64,000 nucleotides of DNA from Poecilobothrus nobilitatus (GCA_947095535.1 OX352773.1:72868591-72932590), one strand, 5' to 3'. Positions 34,261 to 47,564 are shown, counted from the first letter of the stretch. A program made the numbers and translations. The notes: generated by a model not told the origin, from the sequence alone.

Positions 34261-36410
34261 TTTACGCATCAATTTGAATGAATAATATTAAGGTTAAAAA
34301 GGATTTGGTAATGCAATGTATGTTGTCCTTTTCTGTTTAAGAAATTTTTAAATTTACTGTCATTTAAACAACCATATATTCGAAAATTTCGCTAATTTTA
34401 AACGTGAAAACGAAGCAGTGAGGTGTTGAGAATTAACTTATATGTCCTCTTTCTCTAAAACGTATCATCGGGGTGATACGGCTGTTAATCCTGTCATATC
34501 TATAATAGTTTTATGTAGTTTCTGTTGGACGCGCGATCAAAGAAGTTGTTTTATTGGTAGTATTTGCTATCAAAAAGAAATTTTGTGTTTATTATGAAAA
34601 TCATTATAGGTTTATATGTATTTTGATTAGAATTGGTGATGTACACTACAGTTTTCTCGTGGTAGGTAAAGCTAATGATGAATAATCCCAACTGTGAAAG
34701 TAGTAAAATCGAATTTCTTTTATTTTTCTTTAATTTTATTATTAGATAAAAAATTCACTAACATCGCACTTATCAAAAATATTAAAAATAAATTAAAACT
34801 TCTTAGAAAACAACTAAGGCTGATTATTCAGAAATCTTAAACCGATGAATATTAGTTATCACTTATCACTAAAAAAAGTTTGGCAGAAATATCACAGTCG
34901 ATAAATTTGACAATTTATTCATGTCAATTTGAAAATATCGCTTCAGGATTTTGCAAAACGAGATACGAGTCGATTCAACGATTTAGTCGTACTATTCCTC
35001 ATACAGAAAATGGCTGATAATTTCGTTTTAATACTGTATATACAAGACATAAGACATATAAAAGATAATATTACATAACTTGAAATTAATCTTGTTCATA
35101 AAATGTTGCCGGAGTTATTTATTTTATATGAAATATGTTTATCTTGGTAATGTTTATTTGGAAAAAATTTGAAGTTTATACTATTTTATAGGCGATCGCC
35201 TCAGTTATTGCTCTCTTCATCAATGTTTCGAATGGAATCAATATCTATAACATATGTATACTTTGTTCATCATTTTCAATAGTTTTCACATCCACCTTTT
35301 GTTGTTAGAAATGAAATCATTGGTTTTAAATTGAAGTAAGAAGTTGACTTCGAAAAGATAATTTGCGCAAATATTATTAACTAAGAATTTATTAATAATA
35401 GCGGATAGTACAAAACTTTCTGTATCTTCGTTTCTTTTTGCGATACCAACAAATACATTTTTACTTTTAAGTATTAAAAGTATTTATTTAAGTATTAGTA
35501 ATAAATAAAACAGATTCTTTTATTCGAAAATCCTTAAAATATTTATTTTCTTTCCGGATCCTTACTATCTTTTTATACTTTCATACTTTCATAAATCTCA
35601 AATAGAAAAAATTTGCAAACCATATTAGTTCAATTTCTTTACTTTCATTTTAACATCAGTAGTCGTCTTAAAATTTATTCTTTATACTTTTATTCTTAAA
35701 GTTACTCAACACTTGTCATTCCCACAACACTCATAAATTACAATCAATTATTGATATGCTCTGGAAATTTTCAATTCTATAGATAAAATATCTTACTAAA
35801 GACGATATTAAAGATATATATTAATATGTATATATATGTATATATATATAGTTTCACATCCTTTCTAGAAATAAATGGTGAAAGGAGAAAACGGATGATA
35901 CTATAAAATAGATTACATAGTGGGTGAATTTAAAATACCTGATTCCAACTGTATGAAGTGTTACTGTCTGAATTTTCTTTTAATATCTAAGTAGGTATAG
36001 ACTATTACTATATAGTGTATAATCAATTGATTTTGTGAATTTTCGTATATTTCAGTTTATAAAAACCATTTTGAATGAAAAAAATAAAAGATAATATGAA
36101 TAAGAGTAGGAATAAGAATAAGAATGAAAAGAATATCTAGGAAAAATTTCGATTTAGAAAAAATAAAAATAAACAAGGGAGTATACAAAACCAAGAACTT
36201 TTTAAAGCGCATTTTTGGAAAAAGATAATTAAAACTATTTTGGCAGTAAAACTTTTTTATATGAAGAAAATTATTTAAAATTAAGAGATACTTTCTTCAA
36301 TTTTATATAAAACCTATACATATATTCATGAAAAACTGTTATCACGTGTAAACATTTTTGGATTTAAATTGCACCTCAACTTTGTAAAATTTGCACAGAT
36401 ATTAGGTTTA
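34261..36410. other. AT-rich stretch with short palindromes
   Basis: Two small symmetric sequences stand out: CGTATCA-TCGGGG-TGATACG-like pairing at 34461-34480 and the 12-bp palindrome AGGCGATCGCCT at 35190-35201. A TATG/TA microsatellite lies at about 35825-35851. About 34430-34560 is less AT-rich but shows no recognisable protein. Confidence 0.5.
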
Positions 36411-36655
36411 TGGAGCCTAAATTTAGCGTAATTTCTAATCAAAAGATTGTGGGTTGAAAGCTGGGTCAGATCATATTCAATTTTTGTAATTTATATCGTA
36501 ATAATTAATAATTCTTCTATAAGATAATATAGATGGTGATAGATGTATTTTTGATATAAATATAATTTTTGAGTTTCATGATCTTGTGCAATATCTACAG
36601 TAGAGTAATCAACTATTTAATGAAAATAATAATTAAAGAAACTGTAGCTTAGTCA
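36411..36655 (+). mobile_element. SINE family 3, copy 2
   Basis: Diverged partner of the element at 25372. Shared landmarks in order are AATCAAAAG, the decayed B-box region GTGGGTTGAAAGC, TCAGATCATATTCAAT, GTAATTTATAT, ATAATATAGATGG and the end TAGCTTAGT. The tRNA-like head is barely recognisable. No target duplication seen. Confidence 0.5.
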
Positions 36656-36899
36656 AATATGCGATTTAGTGGATACCCTATCCTGCTTCTTATATGGAAG
36701 CTCTAAGAAATTGTTGAAATACAAAAATATATATTTTTCTCTATTCATTTCTAATGACCATATATCTACGACAGAAAATTTTTTAAAACGTGGATATGCA
36801 ATGGAATTTTTTAAAAAAATAGTTCAAAATTTTTGTTGTAATATTTTATAATGTCAGGTTTGCAAAAAAATATATTACTTTTGTTTTTACATATAAGGG

Positions 36900-37125
36900 T
36901 TAATTTTCGGACGTTTGGAGTTTTCAGAGTAAAATACAACTCATTAAAACTTGCGTTATAACCATTTCAAAAGAAGACAGCTTTCATTTTTAAGTGTCTC
37001 TTAAGTTCGCAAAGGGTAAGCCTAATTGGTGTAAAAGTTTTAAGAAATCAACGGACGGACGGACAATCTGATAGAATAATAAGGATACTTTTTAAAATTT
37101 TTTAAAAAAGATATGCTAAAAAGAC
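36900..37125 (-). repeat. Family B partial copy
   Basis: Ends with AACGGACGGACGGACAATCT, then AATAATAAGGATACTTTTT and AAGATATGCTAAAAAG, which is the outer end of a B arm read on the minus strand (GCATATCTTTTTTAA equivalent to the TAGCACATTTCC end). The inner part is short and decayed. Confidence 0.55.
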
Positions 37126-38867
37126 TACAAAAATAAAATAAATAGTTATAATATTAAATTGCCTTCGATACTTTAATTATGTGCTTCATAAGAGAAGACT
37201 TTTTTAATTATACTTTTTTTTTTCTTTTTTTTTGTTCGTTATAGAATCATTAATTTAGTTGTAATAATAGGTCTAAAATGTATATACATATATATACAAA
37301 ATAATATATTAAATTCAATCAAATAATTAAAAGAATAAAAACAAAGATTCCAATCTTAATTTGATAACAAAAGAAAAATATATGTATCTGAAAATCCCAT
37401 AATTTTATATTGACCAAGACAACCTGTTGTCCTAATTTTCCAATTTCAAAAAAAAAAAACTCCTTCCAAAAGTAATTTTTAACTTCTATTTATCATGTAA
37501 AGCAATAAATATATTTGTGCACGATAAGTTTTTCTTATATACAAAATAAAAATTATTATATATATATACGAGTATATCATTAAAATGTACATACATATAT
37601 TTATGTATACATAATATAAGAGGGGGAGGATGAAAAAGAAAAATATAATAGATATTATAAGAAACATATGGTTCTTATGTTTAAAAGATTTTCTTTGAAT
37701 TGGTGTTTACAAGATTTTTACTCTTCTCTTTTATTAAAAAGCAGATATTATAAATCTTTCTATAACATTCATATATTATAAGAGTTAAGATTTTTATAAT
37801 ACTACACTATGGTTATAAGAGTTATCTTGATTAAGACATTTAAACGATAAACAAAAGTGATTTTCTTTTGATAAAAGAAAAAGTTTTAACAAAAAGGAAT
37901 TAAATATAAAAAAAAGTTGATAAGAAAACTTTGGTAAAGAAAAGAAAATTTAAGGTGGTCAACAATAATTATAATTCTTTAACAAATGGTTTCTTTTTAA
38001 TTAATTGATTTAAACAAGTACTAATATTAAAAGAAAATTTTTAGATTTTTATTTGATAAAGTGGAAAAATTGATACATTAAACTTTTGTATCTTATATGA
38101 CAAATTTTAATATGATTTTGAGAAAATTTAATATATTTACAGATATATATATATATATATAAATTTTTGTTTCATTATTTAGAAAGAAAGGTGAAGGCAA
38201 AAGTTAGAAGGTCGTTTTTTTTCAAAGTGAAGGAAAAAAAATCTTAAAGATTAAAGATTTTTAAAATAAAATTTTTAAAGAAAGATTTTTAAAATAAAAG
38301 AAAATTATAAATTATGAACTATAAAAAAAATCTTCCATCCTTATTTTTTCATTCTTGTTCTTAATATTCGATATTACTTAATTTTGCAGATGACTCCATA
38401 TTAATCAGTATTATTTGTTGAGGTTGACTGTAAGTTATTATAGACACGATTTAAATCACTTTAACTTCTAATGTTACAGTAATATCCTCGATATTAATAT
38501 TAATAAATGTAAATTCTTAGGATTTTTTATAAAACAAAACGTATCGTTTAGTTTTTTTTTATAGATTAAATGGACATAATTTGAAGCGAATTTATCATAT
38601 ACTTGTGATTTGGGAGTAACATTGGATCAGCTAATTCAAAAATTTAGTTATTAAAGCTAATTCAACGTTGGATGTTTTATGAGTTAGTTTTAGGAATTTC
38701 TATAGATTCGTACATACATATGAGAATTCATTTTTAAGCAAGATTCGATATTTAAAGGATTAGTATATACCGATTAGTATTAGATTAGGATTAGTATATA
38801 GATTTAGGATAGGTATATACAGTTGAAAAGGGTGTGAAGAGGCAGATGAGTTGCAGTTGCTCTTTTT
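37126..38867. other. AT-rich stretch with TA microsatellites
   Basis: TA repeats occur near 37555-37570 and 38143-38162. GATTAGTATATA-type units repeat loosely at 38755-38805. Frames are low-complexity (for example 37479-37667). No gene recognised. Confidence 0.6.
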
Positions 38868-39330
38868 ATACCTTGCCCTTTATACCTTTATTTTATACCT
38901 TTTAACGGTATAATAATAAATATAGAATGTCTTTAAAAAATTTTTAAATATTAACCTTCTAGAAAGTCTGGAGAAATTTTTTTTTTTTTTATACTAAAAC
39001 GTTCCCTTTGAAGTGCAGTATCTCAGAAACAGTAGCACCGATTAAGATGAAACAAGAAGTATATTAAACATAGTATTATGTTTTACAATATTGTAGAAAA
39101 TGATACCTGCATACTATCGTAAACGAAAAACATAACGGTTTAAGTAAAATATTACAAAATGTTAACAAATTTTTAAAATAATCAATTTTTCCTTTAAATG
39201 ACCTTGCCGATCAAAGTCATGTCCTATAAAATATAGGTGACGTGACTATGTAAAATTTCATTGCAATCGTTTCGACTAAATGCTGACAAATATAATAAAA
39301 TTCCCTAAATACCCCAAAATTCTCTAAATA
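38868..39330. repeat. Probable family C-related end plus decayed body
   Basis: TTTATACC-TTTTAAC-GGTATAATAA at about 38890-38915 resembles the inverted ATACCC...GGGTAT end of family C (18231-18265). The following text (GCAGTATCTCAGAAACAGTA, then CCGATTAAGATGAAAC) has the style of the repeat bodies but is not directly alignable by eye to B or C. Confidence 0.35.
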
Positions 39331-42300
39331 GAGGTTATTTGTTCTATGTTCTTTGTTTATATTTACCTAATAATTCTTCTGTGTATTAGTCGAGTTCTTT
39401 AATCCAACGTTTTAGCTTCGTATATGGATTACTCTTATAATCTTAAATAAAAACAAAAAAAAAACAGACGAAAATATTAGAGTTACCGTTAATGACTGGT
39501 CTAACGAAAAAAAATTTGATATTAAGAACCTTTCACTAAGTTATAAAAATACGTTATATTATTTTACATCTAGGTGAACATTTGGTTTGGCAGAACATCT
39601 ATAAACTACTTACACTCACATATACATATGTTTATAAAGAATTTTTCATTACTTATGGTTTACTGTTTATTTTAGGGTTTTTTTTTACCTATCACACTAA
39701 ACTGCTCTTTTTTGTTACCTTCTCAAAAATTGGTTGGAAAACTTATTTAAAACATTGGGACTCGAACACCTAAGAAAATAAATGAAATCTAAATGCAATA
39801 GAAAATAATTTTACAATCCTTATTATCTATTTGAAACTAGTTTGTTTGTTTGATAAAACTTCTACATTTTTATTGTGTAATAAAACTGCCTGGATCATTT
39901 CTCGGGTTCCTTTGCAACCTACAAATATGTTGGAAATAATCTTGGAAATGATTATACAGAGTTATAATACATTGGTAGTAACGTATGATATTTGTTAAAA
40001 TGCAAAATGGCGTAGGTAATTTTTTGAATCAACATTTTTAATTAAACAAACGCAGTACAAATAGCTTTTTTGTCCATCATTTTAATATTATACCAGAAAA
40101 GTTTAAGGTTTAAGCTTTAACTGAAAGATACACTTCAAAATTGCGGCCTACTTGTAAGTAGAGAATGTTCCAAAGGTTTCTATAAAAAGAAATCCTTTCA
40201 ACTCTTTATCGTTAACAATATTGTGATTAAGTTCTAAGCTATTTGAGAATAATAGTACGTTTCCTAATATACTTGTAAAATGATTTATAGCTTTTAAGGA
40301 TATTTGGTTTTTTTTCACATTCTTTTCTTTCAACAAGTTTAACGATTTATGTATTCTATAGATATAAAAATACTTTAAGCGAAAACATAATTTTTTGTTT
40401 TTTTTTCCAACTGTTTATTGACAGTTTTATTTCATATATCCTATATGCTCTTAGTAAGGATATTTATGGAATGGGAATAATACTACGTGTTCTTAACCTA
40501 GAATATGTACAAAATATATCATAAATAGATTCGTGTTTAATGTTGTTGACTATTACCCGTATATGTATTTTTTATTCTATTGGTGAAAGGGTTTTTAAGT
40601 ATAATACTATTTTATTTTGGTTAATTTTATATATATATATGTATTTTATTTTGTGTTTTCAAAGATTCATATTTTTACCATTTGAAAAGGGGGGAAGACT
40701 TTTCACTTTCACTTAATGCAATTTTAAATTAATGCGAGAAAAAAAATGTTATGCTGCTGTAAAATGTAACAAAAAGGGTATATACATAAGAAAAAGGTAT
40801 ATACATAATATACTATTCGTATAATATTTGGTAAAACAAAATTTATTGGAGCATATTAGTTAGGGTTACTTATATATATATTGGTTAAATCTGTATAAAT
40901 TCCAAAAATATATCGGAATGCGTTTTTGGGGTTCAATTTTATTTTTGAAATATTAAAATACTATAAATCTTTTTAAAAACATTTTGAGAATGAGAAATTC
41001 AACAAGAGATTTTCTTCTATTATAGGCTTCTTCTAGGATTACCTTAATATAATTATTTCTGTTTTGAAGATGATATAGTATAATAATATGACTTATATAT
41101 CCTTGCAAATAATCTAAAATATTGTATTTACATATTTATAAGAGAATATTAAATTAAAAGTAAAGAAAAATAAAAAAATGTTGGAAAATTTAATTAGAAA
41201 ATACCAAAGATATACTAAAAAAAAAAATTTAATATAAAAGAAAAAAACATTAACAAATTTAAAGGACCTGAAGAATAAATGTGAATGTGTTTAATATCTG
41301 ACTGAAAATGATCTGGTCAAGTACATTTTGAAATGAAATTCCAAATGAACAAATTTTAAAGTTATTTATTTAAAAAGTTAAAAAAAAAAAAATAAGATAC
41401 TCAAAAACTATAGATAATTAAAGAACAAACATAATATTAATTTAAACAAACCAGAAAAATAAAAAAATCTAGCAAACTTTTTTTTTTTTCCTATATTGAA
41501 TTCCTTCTGGACATTCGAACAATATGATATAATTATTATAGATATATTTTGTAAAATAAATATTGAATAAGGTATAATCATTTTTTTTTTTTTTTTAAAT
41601 TGTTTACAGTTACCAAAGTTCAAATAATTTAAAATTCTATATAATTAATCTGAAAACTCAAGAGAATAAAGAATTGGCCTTTAGTTATTTTTATCTTTAA
41701 GATATACATATACGTATACATATATAACTTTTTTTATTCTTCTTTAGTTTTTTAAAAACCATTATTATATCCGCACAATTTAACCTATAATACAACATAA
41801 GAAAAAAAAAAGTAAAAAAAAAAGGAAACTACAAATATTTGTATCAGAAGATGCTTACCCAAATATTTAGGAAATATTTTTCAATAATCTTTTATAAAAC
41901 CCTCATTTACCATTAAAGTTTGAACTATTTAAGGTTTTTTTTTTGTGCTTTTTTTTTTTTGTTGTCCTTTAAAATATTAAATATAGTGACCTTTTTTACA
42001 CATAGATAATATATAGATATTGTTTTAAATTTATGTAAAAGTATGAGAAAGTAAAGTATGAGATATACTAATATCAGGGCTGTAACAAAAAGAAAATGTA
42101 ATGCTCACTTTGTAATATTTTATAAAAACTGTCTTTGAACTTTATATTTTGTGTAAAAGTGTGTTTCACATTTTTAGTTGATTTTATAATTATTTTGAAA
42201 CAGTGCTTTGAAAATTTATGTATTTTCCCGCGTTATGTTGTCTTATTACAAATCAATTAATAGTTTAGACGGTAGAGTTTCACTTCTCCTGGTTTTGACA

Positions 42301-42444
42301 AATTCCTATCTGTTAATTGTATGTCATAGTCTTTATAAGTACATTCCTGATGACGATTAACTTATGGGTTGTCTGTTAAAGGAATATTGAACTAGAAAAT
42401 GCTGCAACGGATAACATTTTTTTGATAAATAATCAAATTTTTCT
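39331..42444. other. AT-rich stretch, no gene recognised
   Basis: Includes a short tandem repeat AAAAAGGGTATATACATAAG / AAAAAGGTATATACATAAT near 40775-40810 and many A/T runs. Frames at 39582, 40148 and 41408 show no domain or splice context. Confidence 0.55.
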
Positions 42445-42700
42445 TTAATATAATGAGAACATCGTCAAAAATTGAAATTTGCTTAAAAAATCGTCAAAAA
42501 AAAAACAAAGATGTATAAAATCATAATGAAAATCATCAGTCTTCTTAATATCTAGAAAAACACCCATAATAATTTTGGAACTCAATAATATAAATAAAAT
42601 AAGTGTCTTATTAAATACCTTGTTATACCTTGTTAGTGAAATCAAATGTCCTGAACTCCTGAACATTAGTTTGATTTCCAAAGAACGGAACTATAAAGAA
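42445..42700 (-). pseudogene. Possible reverse transcriptase remnant (weak)
   Basis: A minus-strand frame contains FRSSGHLISLTRY and, about 20 residues later, GVFLDIKKTDDF. In Jockey/CR1-type reverse transcriptases a GFR-x-GHST block precedes the first catalytic block G-V-F-L-D-x-x-K-A-F-D at about this spacing, so the pair is suggestive. The second aspartate neighbourhood is altered and the first block lacks about five residues. The same bases on the + strand give CPELLNISL, which mimics a different LINE motif, showing that chance similarity is a real risk. Confidence 0.3.
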
Positions 42701-42889
42701 CTCCTGTTAGAGCACCATATAATCATTATTGCCAACCATTATGAAAAACAAAAATCTGACATCATAATAACCACGTTATAACTTAGATATAAAAAAAGAA
42801 AAAATAAAAATTTACAATGTAAAAATTTTCGTTAACCAAATTTTCCGAACTCAAGTGTTCCCTATAAATGATGAGGATTACATTCACAA

Positions 42890-43140
42890 TGTTTAACTAT
42901 TCAAGAGAACCATTAGCAACTTTGTCTATATTTTTTTATATTTTTTTTTTTACTTCTCTTGATCAAGCAGTACAGTAGTACTAAAGAACATTATAATCTA
43001 TTCTTTGGTCCTAAAAGTGGGATGGTGTTTAGAGGTTTAAAGTACGACACACTTATAGAAGACTAATGTTTAATCTATATATTATCATTTCTCTATATTG
43101 TCTTTCGATGATTCTCATGTACTTTTGCAAAAGAGAAATA
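42890..43140 (+). repeat. Dispersed repeat, copy 1 of a pair
   Basis: Shares with 44515-44755, in order: GCAACTTTGT, a CAGTACAGTAGTACTAAAG segment, TCTTTGGTC, GGTGTTTAGAGG, ACACACTTATAGAAGACT, and TTGTCTTTCGATGATT. Moderately diverged. No terminal repeats or coding frame were seen, so the type of element is unknown. Confidence 0.6.
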
Positions 43141-44514
43141 CTGTCGACAAGATATTCGGTAATAATCGGTTCACAAAATTTATAGAAAGATATTCTTCAA
43201 TTACAATTACCATGAACTTTTGCAATCTTTAACAGTTATCACGGATGTCATCCAGTGAAAATAAAAAATAGTATCTTTAACTGAAACTTTAAAATAGTTT
43301 TTTATGTTTTTCCTATACGTTAAATGAACCATTATTCTAATATTCATTATTTAAAAAATCAAAAGATGTACCATTGTACTATCTTTCCAAAAAAAGCAAA
43401 AAAGAACGAAATGCAAAATATAATAAATAAATAATTAATTATAAATAACTAAACAAATAAAAAACAAAATAAACAAAAAGATTAGAAATTGTTTGATCAT
43501 TATCAAAAATAACATATTAAGTCATAATATAAATATATGTACATATATATGTATGAAATATTGTATAGACCAATATATAATGAAAATTAAATATAAATAC
43601 CGAAAAAAAAAACTAAAAGCCTTATTTTTATAGGCTAAAGGTAAACTAACCACCATGAGAATAGAAATAATTTAAAATAATTTAAAATTGCTTTATCTTG
43701 GTTTTTTTTTTCCTTTTTTTCAAACATTTTATTTTTAATTTTAAAAGTTTGGGTTTTGCAATCTTCAATTTAATTCAAAAACACAAAAAAAAAAAGAATA
43801 TTTAAGGTTATCTTTTTTCAAAAACCAAAAAAAAAAAAAAAAATAAGTGGTCGGATACTATACTTAACGAATATATTATTATTATTACCTATTTATATTA
43901 ATAATTAATAATTTCGATAAATATTAAATTTAAAACACTAAATTTATTTTCTATTTATTTCTAAATGTAAATTTATTTTAAAAACTTTTAATTTTAAAGA
44001 CCTTAAAAAAAATATATATATGTATAGGTATATAAAATCTTATTAAATTTTAAATAAGGTTTAATATATTTAATAAAATATAATTAAAAAAAGGAAGGAT
44101 ATTCCTAGTGGAAATTTAATCGGAAAGGACGAAAAAAAAAAACAAAATTGATTTTTTTTTGTTTTACAAAAATTTTGACCATACTTATAGAATATTTTAA
44201 TAATAATTTATATTATTTACTTATAGTTATTAAAAATAATTAATTTTAATTATATTGGATCTAATATTAATAAATAATATAAATGTTTTTACCGTTAGCA
44301 TACATGAAATGTGTAATAAAGGTGTTGTGATGGCATCAAAATTTCGAACCTCATATTTTTGCATCTAATATACATTTTATGAACTGTTGTCCGCCTGTAT
44401 CTGAACACGTGTAGTGCTGTCTGACTGTTTGTCGTGAAGAAATGACTGAATGCAATTCGATAAAATTTCATATTTAAGATTTTGACGTAAATTTACAACG
44501 TGCAAAGATTAAAG
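43141..44514. other. AT-rich stretch between two repeat copies
   Basis: A/T homopolymers (for example 43788-43842) and TA-rich text. About 44380-44450 is less AT-rich (TCCGCCTGTATCTGAACACG) and may belong to the left part of the second copy. No gene recognised. Confidence 0.5.
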
Positions 44515-44755
44515 GTGAATATTAACAACTTTGTTCACAATATGCCTACCAATTTGAATTCTATTTTTACTTCCTAACTCAACTTCTTCTGACCAGACAG
44601 TATATTAGTACTAAAGCTCGTACAGCCTATTGTTTGGTCAAAAAAGAGAGGTGGTGTTTAGTGGGCTAAAATCTCACACACTCGTAGAGGACTCGTGTTC
44701 GTTTTCACTCCTCTGTAGTGTCTTTCGATGATTTCCACCTACCCTCGCAAAAAAA
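44515..44755 (+). repeat. Dispersed repeat, copy 2 of a pair
   Basis: Better preserved in composition than the copy at 42890: ACAGTATATTAGTACTAAAG, then ATTGTTTGGTCAAAA, GGTGGTGTTTAGTGGG, ACACACTCGTAGAGGACTCG, GTAGTGTCTTTCGATGATTT and CCTACCCTCGC followed by an A run. The terminal A run could be a retroposon tail, but no A/B boxes or duplications are visible. Confidence 0.6.
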
Positions 44756-45179
44756 AAAAAAAAAATTTCGAATTGAAAAGTTTTTGGTAGAAATCTGTCA
44801 GCCTTAAGTGCTACTTTGAAACAGAAGAATATTATGAAAAAAAATAATTAAGTAAAAATTGTATTAAATGTACATTTAATATCTTTAGATAATATAAAAA
44901 AAAAGTTAAAAATATACATATAATATAAATATACACATGTTTCATATATATATATGGCTCTTATATAATATAATTAATAATCCTATTAGTTTTCCTGTTC
45001 CTCAGATCGGTTCTGTGGTGGACCTAGCTGATTTCTTTTTTTCGTAATAAAATGTATTTTACCAGTAGATATTTGCTAAAATAACATTTTGTTCTGCATG
45101 ATATTAACATTCGAGATTTAAATATAATTCACCAGTGGAATTAATAGTAAGAAATATATAAAGTAAGTCAGAATGCAAA

Positions 45180-45600
45180 TCCAAAGGTTTTAAAAGACGA
45201 ACATTTTCTAAAAGACAATAAAAACCCTTTAGAACATATGTGTAATACATACATATTATGTGACTTGTACCAAAATTTGTAAATTTTTTTAGAACTTTAT
45301 ATATTTTAAGAAAGATACTTTCTTCTATTTAAAAGAAACGCTATATAACTAATTCAGAAAAACTATTAACAAATGCAACTTTATAGTATTGATGCTTTAA
45401 ATTTTGCGTTTTATTTTGAAAAAATTTGCACCGGTGCCTTGTTTGTGTTAGATGTTTAAAAATAACAAAATTTTTTTCTTTGACCCCTAATAGGTTCTAA
45501 CCTCCTGTTGTAAAAAAAAAAAATCTGAATTTTGAAAGATGTTTTCTAAAAAAGATTCCATTTAAAAAAGCCTTGTGGAATTGTGAAGGAAACAAAATTT
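45180..45600 (-). repeat. Family B inner fragment
   Basis: Matches the inner modules of the fold-back element: CACCGGTGCCTTG...GATGTTTAAAAATAACAAA, then TTTGACCCCTAATAGG and TTGTGGAATTGTGAAGG correspond to 3330-3510. Outer ends with the GTCCGTCC tract are missing. Confidence 0.5.
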
Positions 45601-47564
45601 TACAAATAGATAAACCAATGACCATGACCTTATGATAATTGCAATATGAAATAGCAATTTCTAGGCTTTCAAAATCGAAATTTTTTTAATAACGGTTATA
45701 TTACAAATTTAAAAATCGTAAAATTTACCGTTATTTCATTTTGTAATGACAAATTTCTACATTTTCAAACAAATTTATTTTGTACTTTTTTTAATATTCT
45801 TTTATTTAAAGCAATTTGGTTCAAATGGAAATCTATTATCTTTAATACATATTACCAAATGAAGTTACCAAACATGTTACCAAAATATGGGGTGTGTTTA
45901 TTAGCAATTAAAATTTTTCTTTACAGAAACAAATGCCTTTCGTTCTGGGAGCAGATATTTTCCTTCTGAGAGCAAAAATTTTCAGAGACTGCTTGGAAGA
46001 ATTATTTTAATATAGACTTGAAGAGATATCACATTGTGACTGGTTGCATAAATGCTTAATTTAAAGGACATTAATCCTTAGAGCACAGGTTTACAAACAT
46101 TGGGCTTGTGAAGAAGTCAATGTTATTATTTAACAGTAAAAGATAAAGGAATATTGTAAAATTTACTTTATCATTAATAAAAGATATATAGAAATACATA
46201 TATAACATATAGTGTTTGAGGTCAATAGGTCAATAAATCATAATCTATATTGCTTTTCAAACATTTACAATTCATTTAAAATACATTTTTTAATTTAAAC
46301 TTTTTTATAATTATTAATTAATAGATATATGTTCAAAGTAATTATCCTTATTCTAATTTTACATAAATTATTTTCATCTTATTTCCTATAGTTCTATCCC
46401 ACTAAATATATTTTTTAATTACACTGTCCGGTATCTTTAATTAAAAAAAAAAAACTTTTAAATTGATTTTATTTTCTTATATAAACGAGTGTATACACTT
46501 TACTTACCTACATCTATATAATATCAAATAATATATATATATATACTTATATGTAGCAAAAAAAAAAATTTATTGGAAAATTATATTATCCGGAAAAACT
46601 GTTTTAAATATAAAAAAAAAAAAAAAAAAGATTACATAGACAGCAAAAATGAAGAAAAAACAAACAAAAAAGAAAAATAGCTAAACAGCCTGAAATGTCT
46701 GCAATTAACTACAGATTTGTCTCTGTTTCTTTCTCTTTTTCTCTTTTTATTTTCATATATTTAGTCCTTAAAAAGATTTTTTACTTTTTTTTATTTATTT
46801 CCTTCATTAAAAACTTAATCTTATTTGAATTACAGATAATTCTATCAATACAGGAACAAATCTCATACCAATCTACACAAATTTTTCTTAATTCATTTAT
46901 TTATTTTTTTATTTCTTGTTTTTTATTTTTATTTTTTTTCTTTTCGTATTTAATTTCCCTATTTGTAATAAAAGTTATCTTCTTCATGCAGAAAATTTAA
47001 ATAAAAATTTATGTCTTTGAAAAAAATTTCAAGATATTTTCTACTTGATAAAGCATAAAACAATTTATATCTTTCGTTATTTTTTAATTTTGTTTTTTTG
47101 TTTTTTTTTTCTTTTTTTTTGGAATAAAAAATAAAAAGAAAAATTAATAAAAAATGTATCCGTACCTATATTTTTTCATTTTTATTTCTTGGAATCTATC
47201 TATAAGATACATAATATATTAGTAACTTATATTTTGCATTTTCAACCACATTTTATCTATTTTTTTTTTCCGTACAAATATTAATTCTTTGTTAATTTAA
47301 ATGTTAAAGAAATGAAGAAAGTCAAAAGACTGTTTTTCATTATTTGAACATATAATCAAAGTATTTACATATTTTTAAAGGAAAAATTATCTTCATCATT
47401 TCTTCAATTAATTAGTAGGATAGAGATTGGAGAGTATACAATTTTATAGTCGGGCAAGATATACATAAATTTAATATTGATTATCTGAAAATGTTTCTGT
47501 AAATAATTGAATATAATGTTTTTATCACATTTTTTTAAAATATTTAAATATTAAACAGTTTTTA
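45601..47564. other. AT-rich stretch with a switch from A-rich to T-rich
   Basis: A short imperfect tandem, TTCTGGGAGCA/TTCTGAGAGCA, lies at about 45935-45980 behind an acceptor-like TTTTTCTTTACAG, and two frames stay open for 27-29 codons there; this is too little to call a gene. Around 46600-46700 A-rich sequence gives way to T-rich sequence. The 101-codon frame at 46695-47000 is Phe/Ile/Ser low complexity and not credible. Confidence 0.5.

Noticed and set aside
36885..36905. AAGGGTTAA at 36895 as the end of a second piggyBac-like element
   Set aside because: No TTAACCCT partner in opposite orientation within a plausible distance.
45915..46005. Exon after TTTTTCTTTACAG at about 45917
   Set aside because: Two frames stay open for fewer than 30 codons, and the text is an imperfect tandem of TTCTGRGAGCA; this is better explained as a short repeat.
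46695..47000. 101-codon plus-strand frame resembling a membrane protein
   Set aside because: Composition is almost entirely Phe, Ile, Leu and Ser from T-rich homopolymer, with no start context or domain.
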